Shown: positions 44,251-52,990, counted from the first letter of the stretch. The stretch is 64,000 bases of DNA from Microbispora sp. ZYX-F-249 (GCF_039649665.1 NZ_JBDJAW010000016.1:119056-183055); one strand, 5' to 3'. Notes: generated from the sequence alone by a model not told the origin. Numbers and translations are program-made.

Positions 44251-44400
44251 CTATTTGGCCCTCGGCAGCCGCCGCGGTGGCCGTACCGGCCGCATGGGCG
44301 GGGCCGGGATCTGCCGCGGCGGCGGCGGGAAGGAACGCTGGGGCTGCGGCGTGCGCGGGTTCTGCTGCTTGCCGCCCTTGCTGGACGCGCGAGTACGCAT
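44251..44400 (-). CDS. Small Arg/Pro-rich basic protein
   Basis: 49 residues from ATG 44400, with a strong AAGGAG 7 nt upstream. Sequence begins MRTRASSKGGKQQNPR and ends in a run of P-x-R-P pairs (M-R-P-V-R-P-P-R-R-L-P-R-A-K). Highly basic and probably unstructured; could bind nucleic acid or ribosomes. The ribosome site and flanking terminator support a real gene. Family not recognised. Confidence 0.5.
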   Translation of the reverse strand: MRTRASSKGGKQQNPRTPQPQRSFPPPPRQIPAPPMRPVRPPRRLPRAK

Positions 44401-44691
44401 ACGGGATCTCCTTGTACGTCGGGAACGCGGCACCGAGGTGCCGACACTCAGCTGCCGCGTCGGTTGGACAGGGCCGGAAAGCTGAGCGGATCAGCGGCTC
44501 AGAGGCTGATCAGCGGTCGCCGTAGAAAATCCACATGCGGGTGACAGTAACAAGCTCCCGCATCGCCGGACAAAGGGTTTTTGGGCCCCCAAACCGTGCA
44601 AGTGGCCTCCAAGTCGGCCACCAGATCTCGCCAAGTGGGTTCGTGTGTACTCGAACACGTCAAACAAACGTCCCCTGTACAGGAGATACCA

Positions 44692-44850
44692 GTGAAGTCG
44701 CTCAAGCGCGCCGCGGCCGTTCTCGCCACCACCGCCGTCGCCGTCACCACCTTCGGCGTCCTGTCCGCCCCGGCGCACGCCCAGAAGCCCGATGGCTGGT
44801 ACCGCTGCTACGTCTCGGGCTACGGCTGGATGTACTGCCTCGACGTGTGA
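44692..44850 (+). CDS. Tiny secreted peptide with two cysteines
   Basis: 52 residues from GTG 44692 (AGGAGAT upstream). Residues 1-30 are a textbook signal peptide (M-K-S-L-K-R, Ala/Val/Thr core, A-P-A-H-A). The predicted mature product is only 22 residues, aromatic-rich, with Cys39 and Cys49 in W-Y-R-C-Y and W-M-Y-C-L-D-V, able to close one disulphide loop. No immunity or processing genes are adjacent. Could be a signalling or antimicrobial peptide or a coat component; unknown. Confidence 0.65.
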   Translation: MKSLKRAAAVLATTAVAVTTFGVLSAPAHAQKPDGWYRCYVSGYGWMYCLDV

Positions 44851-44869
44851 GCCTGACCGGCCTAGTGAC

Positions 44870-44904
44870 ACGGCCCCGCCCCCGCATGCCGGGGGCGGGG
44901 CCGT
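44870..44904. terminator. Bidirectional 15-bp hairpin terminator
   Basis: ACGGCCCCGCCCCCG-CATGC-CGGGGGCGGGGCCGT, perfect stem between the peptide gene and the convergent dehydrogenase. Confidence 0.85.
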
Positions 44905-44914
44905 GCCGTTCCCG

Positions 44915-46792
44915 TCAGCCGATGTGCCGGTGGACGTCCTCGAACATCGACGGCCCGGTGCGCTGCGGGGCGATCCACGGGCCCTCCATCGACGGGTCGA
45001 CGATGCCCTCCTCCAGGAACGTGTACCGCCCGTCGAGCACCCGGCGGGCCAGCCGCACGTCGCGGGCGTCGGTGTTGTCCCACAGCCGGTCGAACAGCGC
45101 CTCGGCCCGCTGCCTGGCCTGGTGACAGAAGGTGTCCGCGAGCTCGTACGGCTTGCGCCCGAACTCGGCCGACTCCTCCTGGGCGCGCACGCAGACCGCG
45201 GTGATGGCGAACAGTTCGGCGCCGATGTCGACGATCCGTGACAGGAACCCCTGCTTGTGCTCCAGCCGCGCCTGCCAGCGGGACATGCCGTAGAACGTCG
45301 ACCTGGCGAGCTTGCGGCTGGTCCGCTCGACGTACCGCAGATGCTGGGCCAGCGGGCCGAACTCGGCGTACGACGTGGGCACCTGGCCGGGCCCGGTCAC
45401 CAGGCTCGGCAGCCACCTGGCGTAGAAGGCACCGGCCCGGGTGGCCGCCCGCCCCTTGGCCCGCAGGCCGGCCTGCGGATCGACGAGCTCGCCCGCGACC
45501 GACAGATGCGCGTCCACCGCCTCGCGGGCGATGAGCAGGTGCATGATCTCGGTCGAGCCCTCGAAGATGCGGTTGATCCGCATGTCGCGCAGCATCTGCT
45601 CGACCGGCACGCCGCGCTCGCCGCGGGCGTGCAGCGACTCGGCGGTCTCGTAACCGCGCCCGCCTCTCATCTGCACGAGCTCGTCCATCAGCCGCCAGGC
45701 CATCTCCGAGCCGTACAACTTGGCCAGCGCGGCCTCGATGCGGATGTCGTTGCGCTCGTCGTCGGCCATCCGGCCGGCGAGGTCCACCACCGACTCCAGC
45801 GCGTACGTGGTGGCGGCGATGAAGGCGACCTTGCGGGCCACGGCCTCGTGCTGGCCGACCGGCCGGCCCCACTGGACCCGCTCGCGCCCCCACTCACGGG
45901 CGATCTTCGTCGCCCACTTCGCCGCGCCGACGCAGGTGGCGGGCAGTGAGAGACGCCCGGTGTTGAGCGTGGTCAAGGCGATCTTCAGGCCCTGGCCCTC
46001 GCGGCCGATCAGGTTCTCCACCGGCACGCGCACCTGGTGGAAGCGGGTGACGCCGTTCTCGATCCCGCGCAGGCCCATGAACTGATTGCGGTGCTCGACG
46101 GTGATGCCGGGAGAGTCGGCCTCGACCACGAAGGCCGAGATTTTCGCACCGGTCCTGGCCATCACGACCAGCAGGTCGGCCACCACGCCGTTGGTCGTCC
46201 ACAGCTTGACGCCGTTGATGACGTACGCGTCGCCGTCGCGTACGGCGATCGTCGACAGCCGGGCGGGGTCGGACCCGACGTCCGGCTCGGTCAGCAGGAA
46301 CGCCGAGATCTCGCCACGGGCGCAGCGGGGCAGGAACCGGCGCTTCTGCTCGGGGGTGCCGAACAGCCGCAGCGGCTGCGGGACCCCGATGGACTGGTGG
46401 GCCGACAGCAGCGCGCTGAGCGCGGGGGAGCACGACGTCACGAGTTCCAGTGCGCGGCAGTAGTACAGGTGGCTCAGGCCCAGCCCGCCGTACTCCTCCT
46501 CGATGGTCATGCCGAACGCGCCGATCGCCGCAAGGCCCTTGATCACTTCGTCGGGGATCACGGCGGTGCGCTCGATGAGCGCGGGGTCGACCTTCTCCTG
46601 CAGGAACCCCCGCAGGGCGCGCAGGAAGTCGTCCCCCTTCTTGATCTCTTCTTCGGTCAGGCGGGGTGCGGGATGCACGAGGTCCAACCGGAAGTTCCCG
46701 AGGAAGAGCTGCCTGCCGAAGCTCGGGCGGGTCCATTCCGTCTCGCGCGCCTGCTCGGCAACCTCCCTGGCCTTGGCGTAATCGGTCGTCAT
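44915..46792 (-). CDS. Large acyl-CoA dehydrogenase (FadE-like)
   Basis: 625 residues; ATG 46792 has GAGGAGG upstream. The dehydrogenase core (SAFLLTEPDVGSDPARLSTI, VINGVKLWTTNG, RGGRGYETAESLHARGERGV, FEGSTEIMHLLIAREAVDAH with the T-E-I-M glutamate) is followed by about 180 extra helical residues. This longer form is typical of actinobacterial FadE proteins of the VLCAD/ACAD9 class. Oxidises long-chain acyl-CoA. Confidence 0.88.
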   Translation of the reverse strand: MTTDYAKAREVAEQARETEWTRPSFGRQLFLGNFRLDLVHPAPRLTEEEIKKGDDFLRALRGFLQEKVDPALIERTAVIPDEVIKGLAAIGAFGMTIEEEYGGLGLSHLYYCRALELVTSCSPALSALLSAHQSIGVPQPLRLFGTPEQKRRFLPRCARGEISAFLLTEPDVGSDPARLSTIAVRDGDAYVINGVKLWTTNGVVADLLVVMARTGAKISAFVVEADSPGITVEHRNQFMGLRGIENGVTRFHQVRVPVENLIGREGQGLKIALTTLNTGRLSLPATCVGAAKWATKIAREWGRERVQWGRPVGQHEAVARKVAFIAATTYALESVVDLAGRMADDERNDIRIEAALAKLYGSEMAWRLMDELVQMRGGRGYETAESLHARGERGVPVEQMLRDMRINRIFEGSTEIMHLLIAREAVDAHLSVAGELVDPQAGLRAKGRAATRAGAFYARWLPSLVTGPGQVPTSYAEFGPLAQHLRYVERTSRKLARSTFYGMSRWQARLEHKQGFLSRIVDIGAELFAITAVCVRAQEESAEFGRKPYELADTFCHQARQRAEALFDRLWDNTDARDVRLARRVLDGRYTFLEEGIVDPSMEGPWIAPQRTGPSMFEDVHRHIG

Positions 46793-46832
46793 CCTCGACC
46801 TCCTCGGCGGTGAAGCGAGCTGTACCCGTTAC

Positions 46833-48221
46833 CTACCCGCCAGTAGCCTCTTGCACCGCAGGGAGCCCGATGTGTACGGCGGTTCCCCCGCCGGGAGAGG
46901 AGTCGATCCGGCACCGCCCGCCGTGCGCCTCCACGATGGCCTTCACGATCGACAGGCCGAGCCCCGCTCCGCCGGACAGGTGGTCCTCCCCCCGCTGGAA
47001 CCGGTCGAAGGCGCGTTCCGCCTGTTCCGGGCTCATCCCCGGGCCGCTGTCGCGCACCTCGATCGTCACCGAGTCCCCGGCGCGCACGAGCCGTACGGTG
47101 GCCGTCGTGCCCTCGGGGGTGTGCGCCCGCACGTTGCCGAGCAGGTTGACGAGCACCTGGCGGACCCTGGCCTCGTCCACCGTCGCGACCAGGGAGATCG
47201 GGGCCTCCACCGTCACGGGATAGGCGGGATCGAGGGCGGCCGAGTCGGCGGCCACCTCGCGGGCCATCTCGGCCAGGTCGGTCTCGCTCAGCGCGAGCGC
47301 GGCGCCCCGGTCGAGGCGCGCGAGCTCCAGCATCTCGCCCACCAGGCGGCCCATGCGGTCGGCCTCGGCCTCGATCCGGCCCATGATCTTGGGCAGGTCC
47401 TCGGGCGGGATCGCCCCGGCCCGGTAGAGCTCCGCGTAGCCCGAGATGGTCGACAGGGGAGTGCGCAGCTCGTGGGAGGCGTCGGCGGCGAACCGGCGCA
47501 CGCGGTCCTCCGACGCCTGGCGGTCGCGGAAGGCGCCGGCGATGCGGTCGAGCATGAGGTTGATCGCCGCGCCGAGCCTGCCGACCTCGGACGGCCCCTC
47601 CGGCATCCGGGCCGACAGGTCGCCCCGCTCGGCCACGAGATGCGCGGTCCGCGCCATCTTGCCCAGGGGCGCCAGGCCGCCGGCGATCAGCAGCCGGCCG
47701 CCCGCAGCCAGCAGCAGGATCAGCGCCCCGCCGGTCGCCAGTTCGCTGATCAAAAGGTGGCGCACCGGATCGTCGACCGCGTCCAGGGGCACCGCGACCA
47801 CCACCAGCCGCAGGCCGCTCGGCGACATCGCCGCGGCCGCGATCAGGTCGTGGCCGCCGCTCGGGTCGAGGTCGAAGGTGCGGCCCTGCGCCGCGTACGC
47901 CAGCAGGTTGTCCTTGCCGAGCCTCTCGGCCAGATCCGGCACGGCCGCGGCGTCGGCGGCGTCGCCGCTCACCAGGCGGGCCCGGCCCTCCGTGAGGTCG
48001 TAGGCGGCGACGGCGTAGGTGGAGCCGGTCAGCGCCTGCGCGAGCGGGTCTCCCACGACCACCCGGCGTGCGGCGGTGACGGTCGCCGCCACCACCTGCC
48101 CCTCCAGACGCGTACGCAGGTGCCCGCGCAGGACGACGACGCTGACGAAGGAGAGCACGACGAGCAGGACCGCGCTCACCCCGAGCAGCCCGGCGAGCAG
48201 GCGCGTCCTGAGCGACATCAC
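46833..48221 (-). CDS. Sensor histidine kinase
   Basis: 462 residues. Two helices (about 7-32 and 160-182) bracket an extracellular sensor of about 125 residues, then HAMP, the H-box A-S-H-E-L-R-T-P-L (His250), and HATPase motifs (VNLLGNVRAHTPEGT, R-D-S-G-P-G-M, GGAGLGLSIVKAIVEAHGG). MprB/TcrY-like architecture. The gene starts 7 bp after the response-regulator stop. The signal is unknown. Confidence 0.9.
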   Translation of the reverse strand: MMSLRTRLLAGLLGVSAVLLVVLSFVSVVVLRGHLRTRLEGQVVAATVTAARRVVVGDPLAQALTGSTYAVAAYDLTEGRARLVSGDAADAAAVPDLAERLGKDNLLAYAAQGRTFDLDPSGGHDLIAAAAMSPSGLRLVVVAVPLDAVDDPVRHLLISELATGGALILLLAAGGRLLIAGGLAPLGKMARTAHLVAERGDLSARMPEGPSEVGRLGAAINLMLDRIAGAFRDRQASEDRVRRFAADASHELRTPLSTISGYAELYRAGAIPPEDLPKIMGRIEAEADRMGRLVGEMLELARLDRGAALALSETDLAEMAREVAADSAALDPAYPVTVEAPISLVATVDEARVRQVLVNLLGNVRAHTPEGTTATVRLVRAGDSVTIEVRDSGPGMSPEQAERAFDRFQRGEDHLSGGAGLGLSIVKAIVEAHGGRCRIDSSPGGGTAVHIGLPAVQEATGG

Positions 48222-48228
48222 GGGTCCG

Positions 48229-48927
48229 TCACATGTCCTGCGGCGGGCGGAGCGCGTATCCGATGCCGCGCTGGGTGTGGATCAGCGGCGGACCGAGCGG
48301 GTCGAGCTTGCGGCGCAGGTAGGAGATGTAGGTCTCCAGCACCTGGGAGCTGCCGCCGTAGCCCCAGACCTCCTCGAGCAGGCGCCGCTTGGTGAGCACC
48401 AGACCGGCGTTCGCCATCAGAAAGGCCAGCAGGCGGAACTCGGTCGGCGACAGGTCCACCGGGACGCCGCCGCGCCGCACCTCCCAGCGCGCCTCGTCGA
48501 GCTCCAGGTCCGCGACCCGGAGGATCGGCCCGTGCGCCCGCTCGGCCGCCTCCGGCACGCTCGTACGGCGCAGCACGGCGCGGATCCGCGCGACCAGCGC
48601 CTCGACCGAGAAGGGCTTGGTGACGTAGTCGTCGCCACCGAGGGTCAGCCCGCGTACGGTGTCGGCGACCGCGTCGCGGGCGGTGAGGAAGATCACAGGA
48701 GGATGCACGCCGCCGGCCCGGATCCGCCGGCACACCTCGAAGCCGTCGATGTCGGGGAGCATGACGTCGAGGACGACCAGGTCGGGCTGGTCCTTCATGA
48801 CCTCGCCGAGCGCCGCGGCCCCGGAGCCCACGGCCGTCACCCGGAAGCCGTGGAATCTGAGGGCGACTTCCACGATGTCCCGGATGTTCGGCTCGTCCTC
48901 GACGACGAGGATCCTGGTTTCACTCAT
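48229..48927 (-). CDS. OmpR/PhoB-type response regulator
   Basis: 232 residues from ATG 48927. Receiver: VVEDEPNIRDIV, phospho-acceptor Asp54 in V-V-L-D-V-M-L-P-D, the T-A-R-D and V-T-K-P-F-S switch residues. The C-terminal winged helix ends in LETYISYLRRKLDPLGPPL and R-G-I-G-Y-A-L. Cognate partner of the kinase immediately downstream. Confidence 0.92.
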   Translation of the reverse strand: MSETRILVVEDEPNIRDIVEVALRFHGFRVTAVGSGAAALGEVMKDQPDLVVLDVMLPDIDGFEVCRRIRAGGVHPPVIFLTARDAVADTVRGLTLGGDDYVTKPFSVEALVARIRAVLRRTSVPEAAERAHGPILRVADLELDEARWEVRRGGVPVDLSPTEFRLLAFLMANAGLVLTKRRLLEEVWGYGGSSQVLETYISYLRRKLDPLGPPLIHTQRGIGYALRPPQDM

Positions 48928-49013
48928 GCGGGACCCATTGTGCAGGCAGGAAGCATATGTCGCACAATTCGGGTCTGCGGCTCCGGCAGCCGGGCGCCCT
49001 GCTACTTGGCGCC

Positions 49014-49077
49014 CCGCCACTCGGGTGCGCTGCTGCTTGGGAACCCCGCCACTCGGGTGTGCTGCTGCTTGGGGACC
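49014..49077. repeat. Two tandem 32-bp repeats downstream of the methyltransferase gene
   Basis: Each begins CCGCCACTCGGGTG and continues GCTGCTGCTTGGG. Partial copies (CTGCTACTTGG) flank both sides from about 48998 to 49096, the last running into the methyltransferase stop. Confidence 0.8.
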
Positions 49078-49080
49078 CTG

Positions 49081-49812
49081 CTACTTGGGGACCCTGGCGA
49101 CGCAGAACACGGTCTGGCCGAACGGCGGGCGGACGAACCGCTCGATGAGCCGGGTCATCGGCACGACGGTCCGGTCGTAGATCTTCACGAGCCGGGGGTC
49201 GGGGTAGCCCACGCCGCCCCGCCGCACGGCCGCCCACCAGGCGATGCCGCCGAGGAAGTTGATCGGCTTGAGCACCTGTACGTCGAGGCCGGCCGCGGTG
49301 ACCGTCTTGCGCAGCGTGGCGGGGGTGTAGCGGGTGACGTGCCCCACCTTGCGGTCGAAGTCCCCGTAGAGCTGCATGTAGCCGGGCACCCAGATGACGA
49401 TCCGGCCGCCGGGGGCGGTCACCCTGGCCAGCGAGCGCAGCGCCTCGACGTCCTCCTCGATGTGCTCCAGGACGTTCATCATGACGACGGTGTCGACCGG
49501 CTCGGCCAGCGGGATGTCGGTCGGCAGGCCGAACTGGAGCACCGACACGTCGTCGCGGTCCTCGAACCTCTTGCGCAGTTGCTCGACGCAGTAGGGATCG
49601 AAGTCGCTCACCACGAGCCTGTCCAGGCGCGGCAGGAACTGCTCGGCGAAGTGCCCGAGACCCGAGCCGATCTCCAGCAGCGACCGCCCGACGTGCGGCG
49701 CGACCATGTCGAACTCGTACTGCCGGTAGTTCTTGGCCTCGTCGCCGCCGAGGTGGTTCTCCAGAGCCTCGTCCCCGGCCGCCGGCTGGACTACTCGGTC
49801 ATACCCAGACAT
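49081..49812 (-). CDS. Class I SAM-dependent methyltransferase
   Basis: 243 residues from ATG 49812 (GAGG 5 nt upstream). SAM-binding motif SLLEIGSGLGHFAEQ, acidic loop VVSDFDPYCVEQL, and motif N-V-L-E-H-I-E. The C-terminal part is hydrophobic near PINFLGGIAWWAAVRRGG. Relatives occur near glycan or lipid synthesis genes; the acceptor is unknown. Confidence 0.82.
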   Translation of the reverse strand: MSGYDRVVQPAAGDEALENHLGGDEAKNYRQYEFDMVAPHVGRSLLEIGSGLGHFAEQFLPRLDRLVVSDFDPYCVEQLRKRFEDRDDVSVLQFGLPTDIPLAEPVDTVVMMNVLEHIEEDVEALRSLARVTAPGGRIVIWVPGYMQLYGDFDRKVGHVTRYTPATLRKTVTAAGLDVQVLKPINFLGGIAWWAAVRRGGVGYPDPRLVKIYDRTVVPMTRLIERFVRPPFGQTVFCVARVPK

Positions 49813-49996
49813 AGGATCCTCGATCTGCACGCTGACGGTCTTGGAAAGTGTAGTGCCCGCCCCATCGGCGGGTGTCCGCTTCGCCGCAGGGGCCGCCCGC
49901 GGGCTGCCGACGGCGTCGTGGACGGCGCTGTGGACGGGATGCCCCGCTGCTCGTAGGCTTCACCTCCGTCCGCCGATCCGCCCCGATCCCCCTTGT

Positions 49997-50530
49997 ATGG
50001 ACGACGACGAGGCAGTGACCCGTGCCCTGGCCGGTGACCTTGACGCCTACGAGGTGCTGGTCACCCGGTACAGCGCGGTCGCCCACCGTACGGCGAGCCT
50101 GCTGGGCGCGGCCGACGAGGCGGAGGACGTCGTCCAGGAGGCGTTCGTCAAGGCGTTCCGCCACCTGAAGGGCTTCCGCCGGGGCTCGTCCTTCCGCCCC
50201 TGGCTGCTGCGCATCGTGGCCAACGAGACCCACGACCTCACCCGGTCGCGCGGCCGCCGCTCCGACCTCGCCCTGCGGCTCGGCCGCGAGCGGGAGCCGT
50301 ACGGACCGGAGGACCCGCAGAGCGCGGCCGTGGACGCGGACGGCAGGTCCCGCCTGCTGGAGGCGGTACGCGCGCTGCCCCACGGGGAACGCGAAGCCGT
50401 GGTCTGCCGGTATTTCCTGCAGTTGTCGGAGGCGGAGACGGCCGAGGTCCTCGGCGTACGGCTCGGCACGGTGAAGTCGCGGACGTTCCGGGCCCTGCGG
50501 CGCCTGCGGGAGGAGGTGGGCCGTGAGTGA
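49997..50530 (+). CDS. ECF sigma factor
   Basis: 177 residues from ATG 49997, possibly leaderless (no Shine-Dalgarno). Region 2 (A-D-E-A-E-D-V-V-Q-E-A-F-V-K-A-F, then F-R-P-W-L-L-R-I-V-A-N) and region 4 (YFLQLSEAETAEVLGVRLGT, V-K-S-R-T-F-R-A-L) are complete. Its stop overlaps the next gene by 8 bp, the usual sigma/anti-sigma arrangement. Confidence 0.9.
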   Translation: MDDDEAVTRALAGDLDAYEVLVTRYSAVAHRTASLLGAADEAEDVVQEAFVKAFRHLKGFRRGSSFRPWLLRIVANETHDLTRSRGRRSDLALRLGREREPYGPEDPQSAAVDADGRSRLLEAVRALPHGEREAVVCRYFLQLSEAETAEVLGVRLGTVKSRTFRALRRLREEVGRE

Positions 50531-51386
50531 TGACGACGGGCCGGAGCCGCTCGAGGCGCGCCTGCGGGCTCTCGGCGCGGACCTGACCGCGCCCGCCCCG
50601 CCCCCCGCCGACGTGGCCCGCGCCGTACGCGCCCGGCTGCGGGACGACGGCGCCGAGGACGAGCGGGCGTGGCGCCCGGATCGGCGTCGGCCCGATCGGT
50701 GGCGGCCCGATCGGTGGCGGCGCGATTGGTGGCGGCGCGATTGGTGGCGGCCCGATCGGTGGCGGCGCGATTGGTGGCGGCGCGATTGGTGGCGGCCCGA
50801 TTGGTGGCGGCGCGGCCGGCGGCCGTCGCCGCGGGTGGCGGCGGCGTCGGTGGCGGTCCTGATGGCCGTGCTGCTCGGGGCCACCCCGCAGGGCCGGGCC
50901 GCGGTGGTGTCGGTGCTGCGCTTCGCGGGCGTGGACATCCACGTCGGCCGCCCGGGGCCGCTGCCCACGGGAGTGCCGAGCCCGCTGCCCGGCGAGCGCC
51001 GGGTGACGCTGGAGGAGGCGCGGCGGACCGCGCGGTTCCCCCTCGCCGTGCCGTCCGCGCTCGGCGCCCCCGCCGACGTGCGGCTCGCCGACGGCGGACG
51101 GGTGGTGACGCTGCTGTGGCCGGGTGTCCGGCTCGACGAGTTCGACGGGACGCTCAGCGTCGTCTGGCACAAGGAACTCGGCGAGCCGTTTCCCGAGCAG
51201 GTGGACGCCGTCCGCGGCTGGTGGATCCGCCAGCCCCACGGCGTGTCGTACGTGCCGTTCGGCGGCGCGCCGCGTGAGGAGCGGGTGGCCGGGCCGACGC
51301 TCGTCTGGCAGCACGGGCTGGTCGGCATGCGGCTGGAGGGGCCGGACCGCGCCGAGGCCGTACGGATCGCCTCCTCGGTCCGATGA
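50523..51386 (+). CDS. Membrane partner of the ECF sigma factor with Arg/Trp pentapeptide repeats
   Basis: 287 residues from GTG 50523, overlapping the sigma gene. An N-terminal helical segment (L-E-A-R-L-R-A-L-G-A-D-L) is followed by ten tandem pentapeptides, W-R-(P/R)-D-(R/W), from Trp50 to Arg99, ending next to one membrane helix (about 105-121). The extracellular part (about 160 residues) resembles the C-terminal domains of anti-sigma-like proteins. The zinc-finger (ZAS) motif H-x3-C-x2-C is absent. Probably an atypical anti-sigma factor; the amphipathic Arg/Trp tract would lie on the inner membrane face. Confidence 0.7.
   Translation: MSDDDGPEPLEARLRALGADLTAPAPPPADVARAVRARLRDDGAEDERAWRPDRRRPDRWRPDRWRRDWWRRDWWRPDRWRRDWWRRDWWRPDWWRRGRRPSPRVAAASVAVLMAVLLGATPQGRAAVVSVLRFAGVDIHVGRPGPLPTGVPSPLPGERRVTLEEARRTARFPLAVPSALGAPADVRLADGGRVVTLLWPGVRLDEFDGTLSVVWHKELGEPFPEQVDAVRGWWIRQPHGVSYVPFGGAPREERVAGPTLVWQHGLVGMRLEGPDRAEAVRIASSVR
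50670..50819. repeat. Ten tandem 15-bp repeats (with 45-bp higher order)
   Basis: Units of GGTGGCGGCCCGATC or GGTGGCGGCGCGATT. The order of C-type and G-type units (C, G, G, C, G, G, C) shows a 45-bp super-repeat, so the array grew by unequal duplication. Confidence 0.9.
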
Positions 51387-51395
51387 ACCGGACGA

Positions 51396-52415
51396 TCACT
51401 CGGGGGAGGCGAGCCAGCCGTCGATCTCGCTCAGCAACTCCTTCTTGACCGCGTCGGGCGCCCTGGACGACCGGATCGACTGCCGGGCGAGCTCGGCGAG
51501 CTCGGCGTCGCTGAAGCCGTACACGTCCCTGGCGAGCTCGTACTGCGGCAGCAGCCGCGCGCCGAACAACAGCGGGTCGTCGGCGCCGAGGGCGATCGGC
51601 ACCCCGGCCTCGAAAAGCCGCCGCAGCGGCACGTCCTCGGGCCGTTCCGCCACGCCCAGGCCCACGTTGGACAGCGGGCACACCTCGCAGGTGATCTGCC
51701 GGTCGGCCAGCCGCTCCATCAGACGGGGCGACTCGGCCGCGCGCACCCCGTGGCCGATCCGGTCGGCGCCCAGGTCGTCGAGGCACTCGGCGACGCTCGC
51801 CGCGCCCAGCAGCTCGCCGCCGTGCGGCACCGCGAGCAGCCCGGCGCGCCTGGCGATCCGGAAGGCGTGCTCGAAGTCCCTGGCCCGGCCGCGCCGCTCG
51901 TCGTTGGACAGGCCGAAGCCGACCACGCCCCTGCCCTCGTACCGCGACGCCAGGCGGGCCAGCGTCCTGGCGTCGAGCGTGTGCCGGGTGCGGTTGGCGG
52001 CCACGATCACCGCCATCCCGATCCCGGCCTGCCTGGCGGCCGTCTCCGTCGCGTCGAGGACGAGTTCGAGGGTCTCGGTCAGCCCGCCGAAACGCTGGGC
52101 GTACCCGGACGGGTCGACCTGGATCTCCAGCCAGCGCGACCCCTCCCGGGCCTCGTCCTCAGCGGCCTCACGCAGCAGGCGGTAGACGTCCTCGGGCCGG
52201 CGCAGCACCGACCGCGCGATGTCGTACAACCGCTGGAACCGGAACCAGCCGCGTTCGTCGGTCGCCCGCAGTTTCGGCGGCCAGTCCTCCACCAGCGCGT
52301 CGGGGAGATGGACGCCCTGCTCCCGGGCGAGCTCGATCAGCGTCGTGTGCCGCATCGAGCCGGTGAAGTGCAGGTGCAGATGTGCTTTGGGGAGCGTGTC
52401 GAGTGGGCGTGCCAT
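51396..52415 (-). CDS. add: Adenosine deaminase
   Basis: 339 residues from ATG 52415 (ATGs at 52421 and 52433 are alternatives). Zinc ligands H-L-H-L-H near the start, AVPHGGELLGAASVAECL, D-R-I-G-H-G-V-R, and V-C-P-L-S-N with later G-A-D-D-P-L-L-F. Complete amidohydrolase set. Converts adenosine to inosine. It is transcribed away from the sigma gene at 52490. Confidence 0.88.
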   Translation of the reverse strand: MARPLDTLPKAHLHLHFTGSMRHTTLIELAREQGVHLPDALVEDWPPKLRATDERGWFRFQRLYDIARSVLRRPEDVYRLLREAAEDEAREGSRWLEIQVDPSGYAQRFGGLTETLELVLDATETAARQAGIGMAVIVAANRTRHTLDARTLARLASRYEGRGVVGFGLSNDERRGRARDFEHAFRIARRAGLLAVPHGGELLGAASVAECLDDLGADRIGHGVRAAESPRLMERLADRQITCEVCPLSNVGLGVAERPEDVPLRRLFEAGVPIALGADDPLLFGARLLPQYELARDVYGFSDAELAELARQSIRSSRAPDAVKKELLSEIDGWLASPE

Positions 52416-52441
52416 CTCCATATGTTGCCGCATCCCGTTGA

Positions 52442-52459
52442 CAACCCGTCGGCGGGTTG
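52442..52459. promoter_or_regulatory. Palindrome between add and the SigE-family gene
   Basis: CAACCCG-TCGG-CGGGTTG, perfect 7-bp arms in the divergent promoter region. Confidence 0.45.
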
Positions 52460-52489
52460 GCGCGTTGGGGAGGGGCGAAAGGGGAGCTC

Positions 52490-52990
52490 ATGACCGAAGA
52501 AGACGAGGCGGCCTTCGACGAGTTCCTGGCCGCGCGCAGCACCGCTCTTCTGCGCACCGCGATCCTGGTCTGCGGCGCCTCGGCGACCGACGCCGAGGAC
52601 ATGGTCCAGAGTGCGCTGGAGAAGGTCTACCGGCACTGGCCGCGCATCCGGCACGACAACCCCGAGGCGTACGCGCGCCGGGTCGTGGTGAACGGCGCGA
52701 TCAGCAGGGCCCGGCGGCGCAGGGTGGTCCAGGAGATCACCTTCGCCCAGCCGCCGGAGACACCTGTGGAGTCGCCGGACCTCGGCCTGCGCGACGTGCT
52801 CGTCACCGAGCTCAGGAAGCTGCCGGCCCGGATGCGGGCCGTACTGGTCCTGCGCTACTGGGAGGACATGTCGGAGGCCGAGACCGCTGCGCTGCTCGGC
52901 TGCTCGGTCGGCACCGTCAAGAGCCAGGCCGCCCGTGGCCTGGCACGCGTGCGCGCACGCATGGAGAACCTGGAAGGAGCGTCCGCATGA
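52490..52990 (+). CDS. SigE-family ECF sigma factor
   Basis: 166 residues from ATG 52490 (GGGGAG upstream). Region 2 (DEFLAARSTALLRTAILVCG, A-E-D-M-V-Q-S-A-L-E-K-V-Y) and region 4 (R-Y-W-E-D-M-S-E-A-E-T-A-A-L-L-G-C-S) fit the SigE family (SACE/ECF41-independent, actinobacterial). Its TGA overlaps the next ATG. Confidence 0.9.
   Translation: MTEEDEAAFDEFLAARSTALLRTAILVCGASATDAEDMVQSALEKVYRHWPRIRHDNPEAYARRVVVNGAISRARRRRVVQEITFAQPPETPVESPDLGLRDVLVTELRKLPARMRAVLVLRYWEDMSEAETAALLGCSVGTVKSQAARGLARVRARMENLEGASA

Noticed and set aside
46793..46832. Possible regulator site in the short gap upstream of the fadE-like gene (TACTGGCGGGTA region)
   Set aside because: The half-sites match poorly and the gap is only about 40 bp.
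50238..51314. Proline-rich P-P-I-G-P-P-P-I-A repeats on the minus strand
   Set aside because: A mirror of the 15-bp repeat of the sigma-partner gene; the plus-strand gene overlaps its sigma gene properly and is the coding one.
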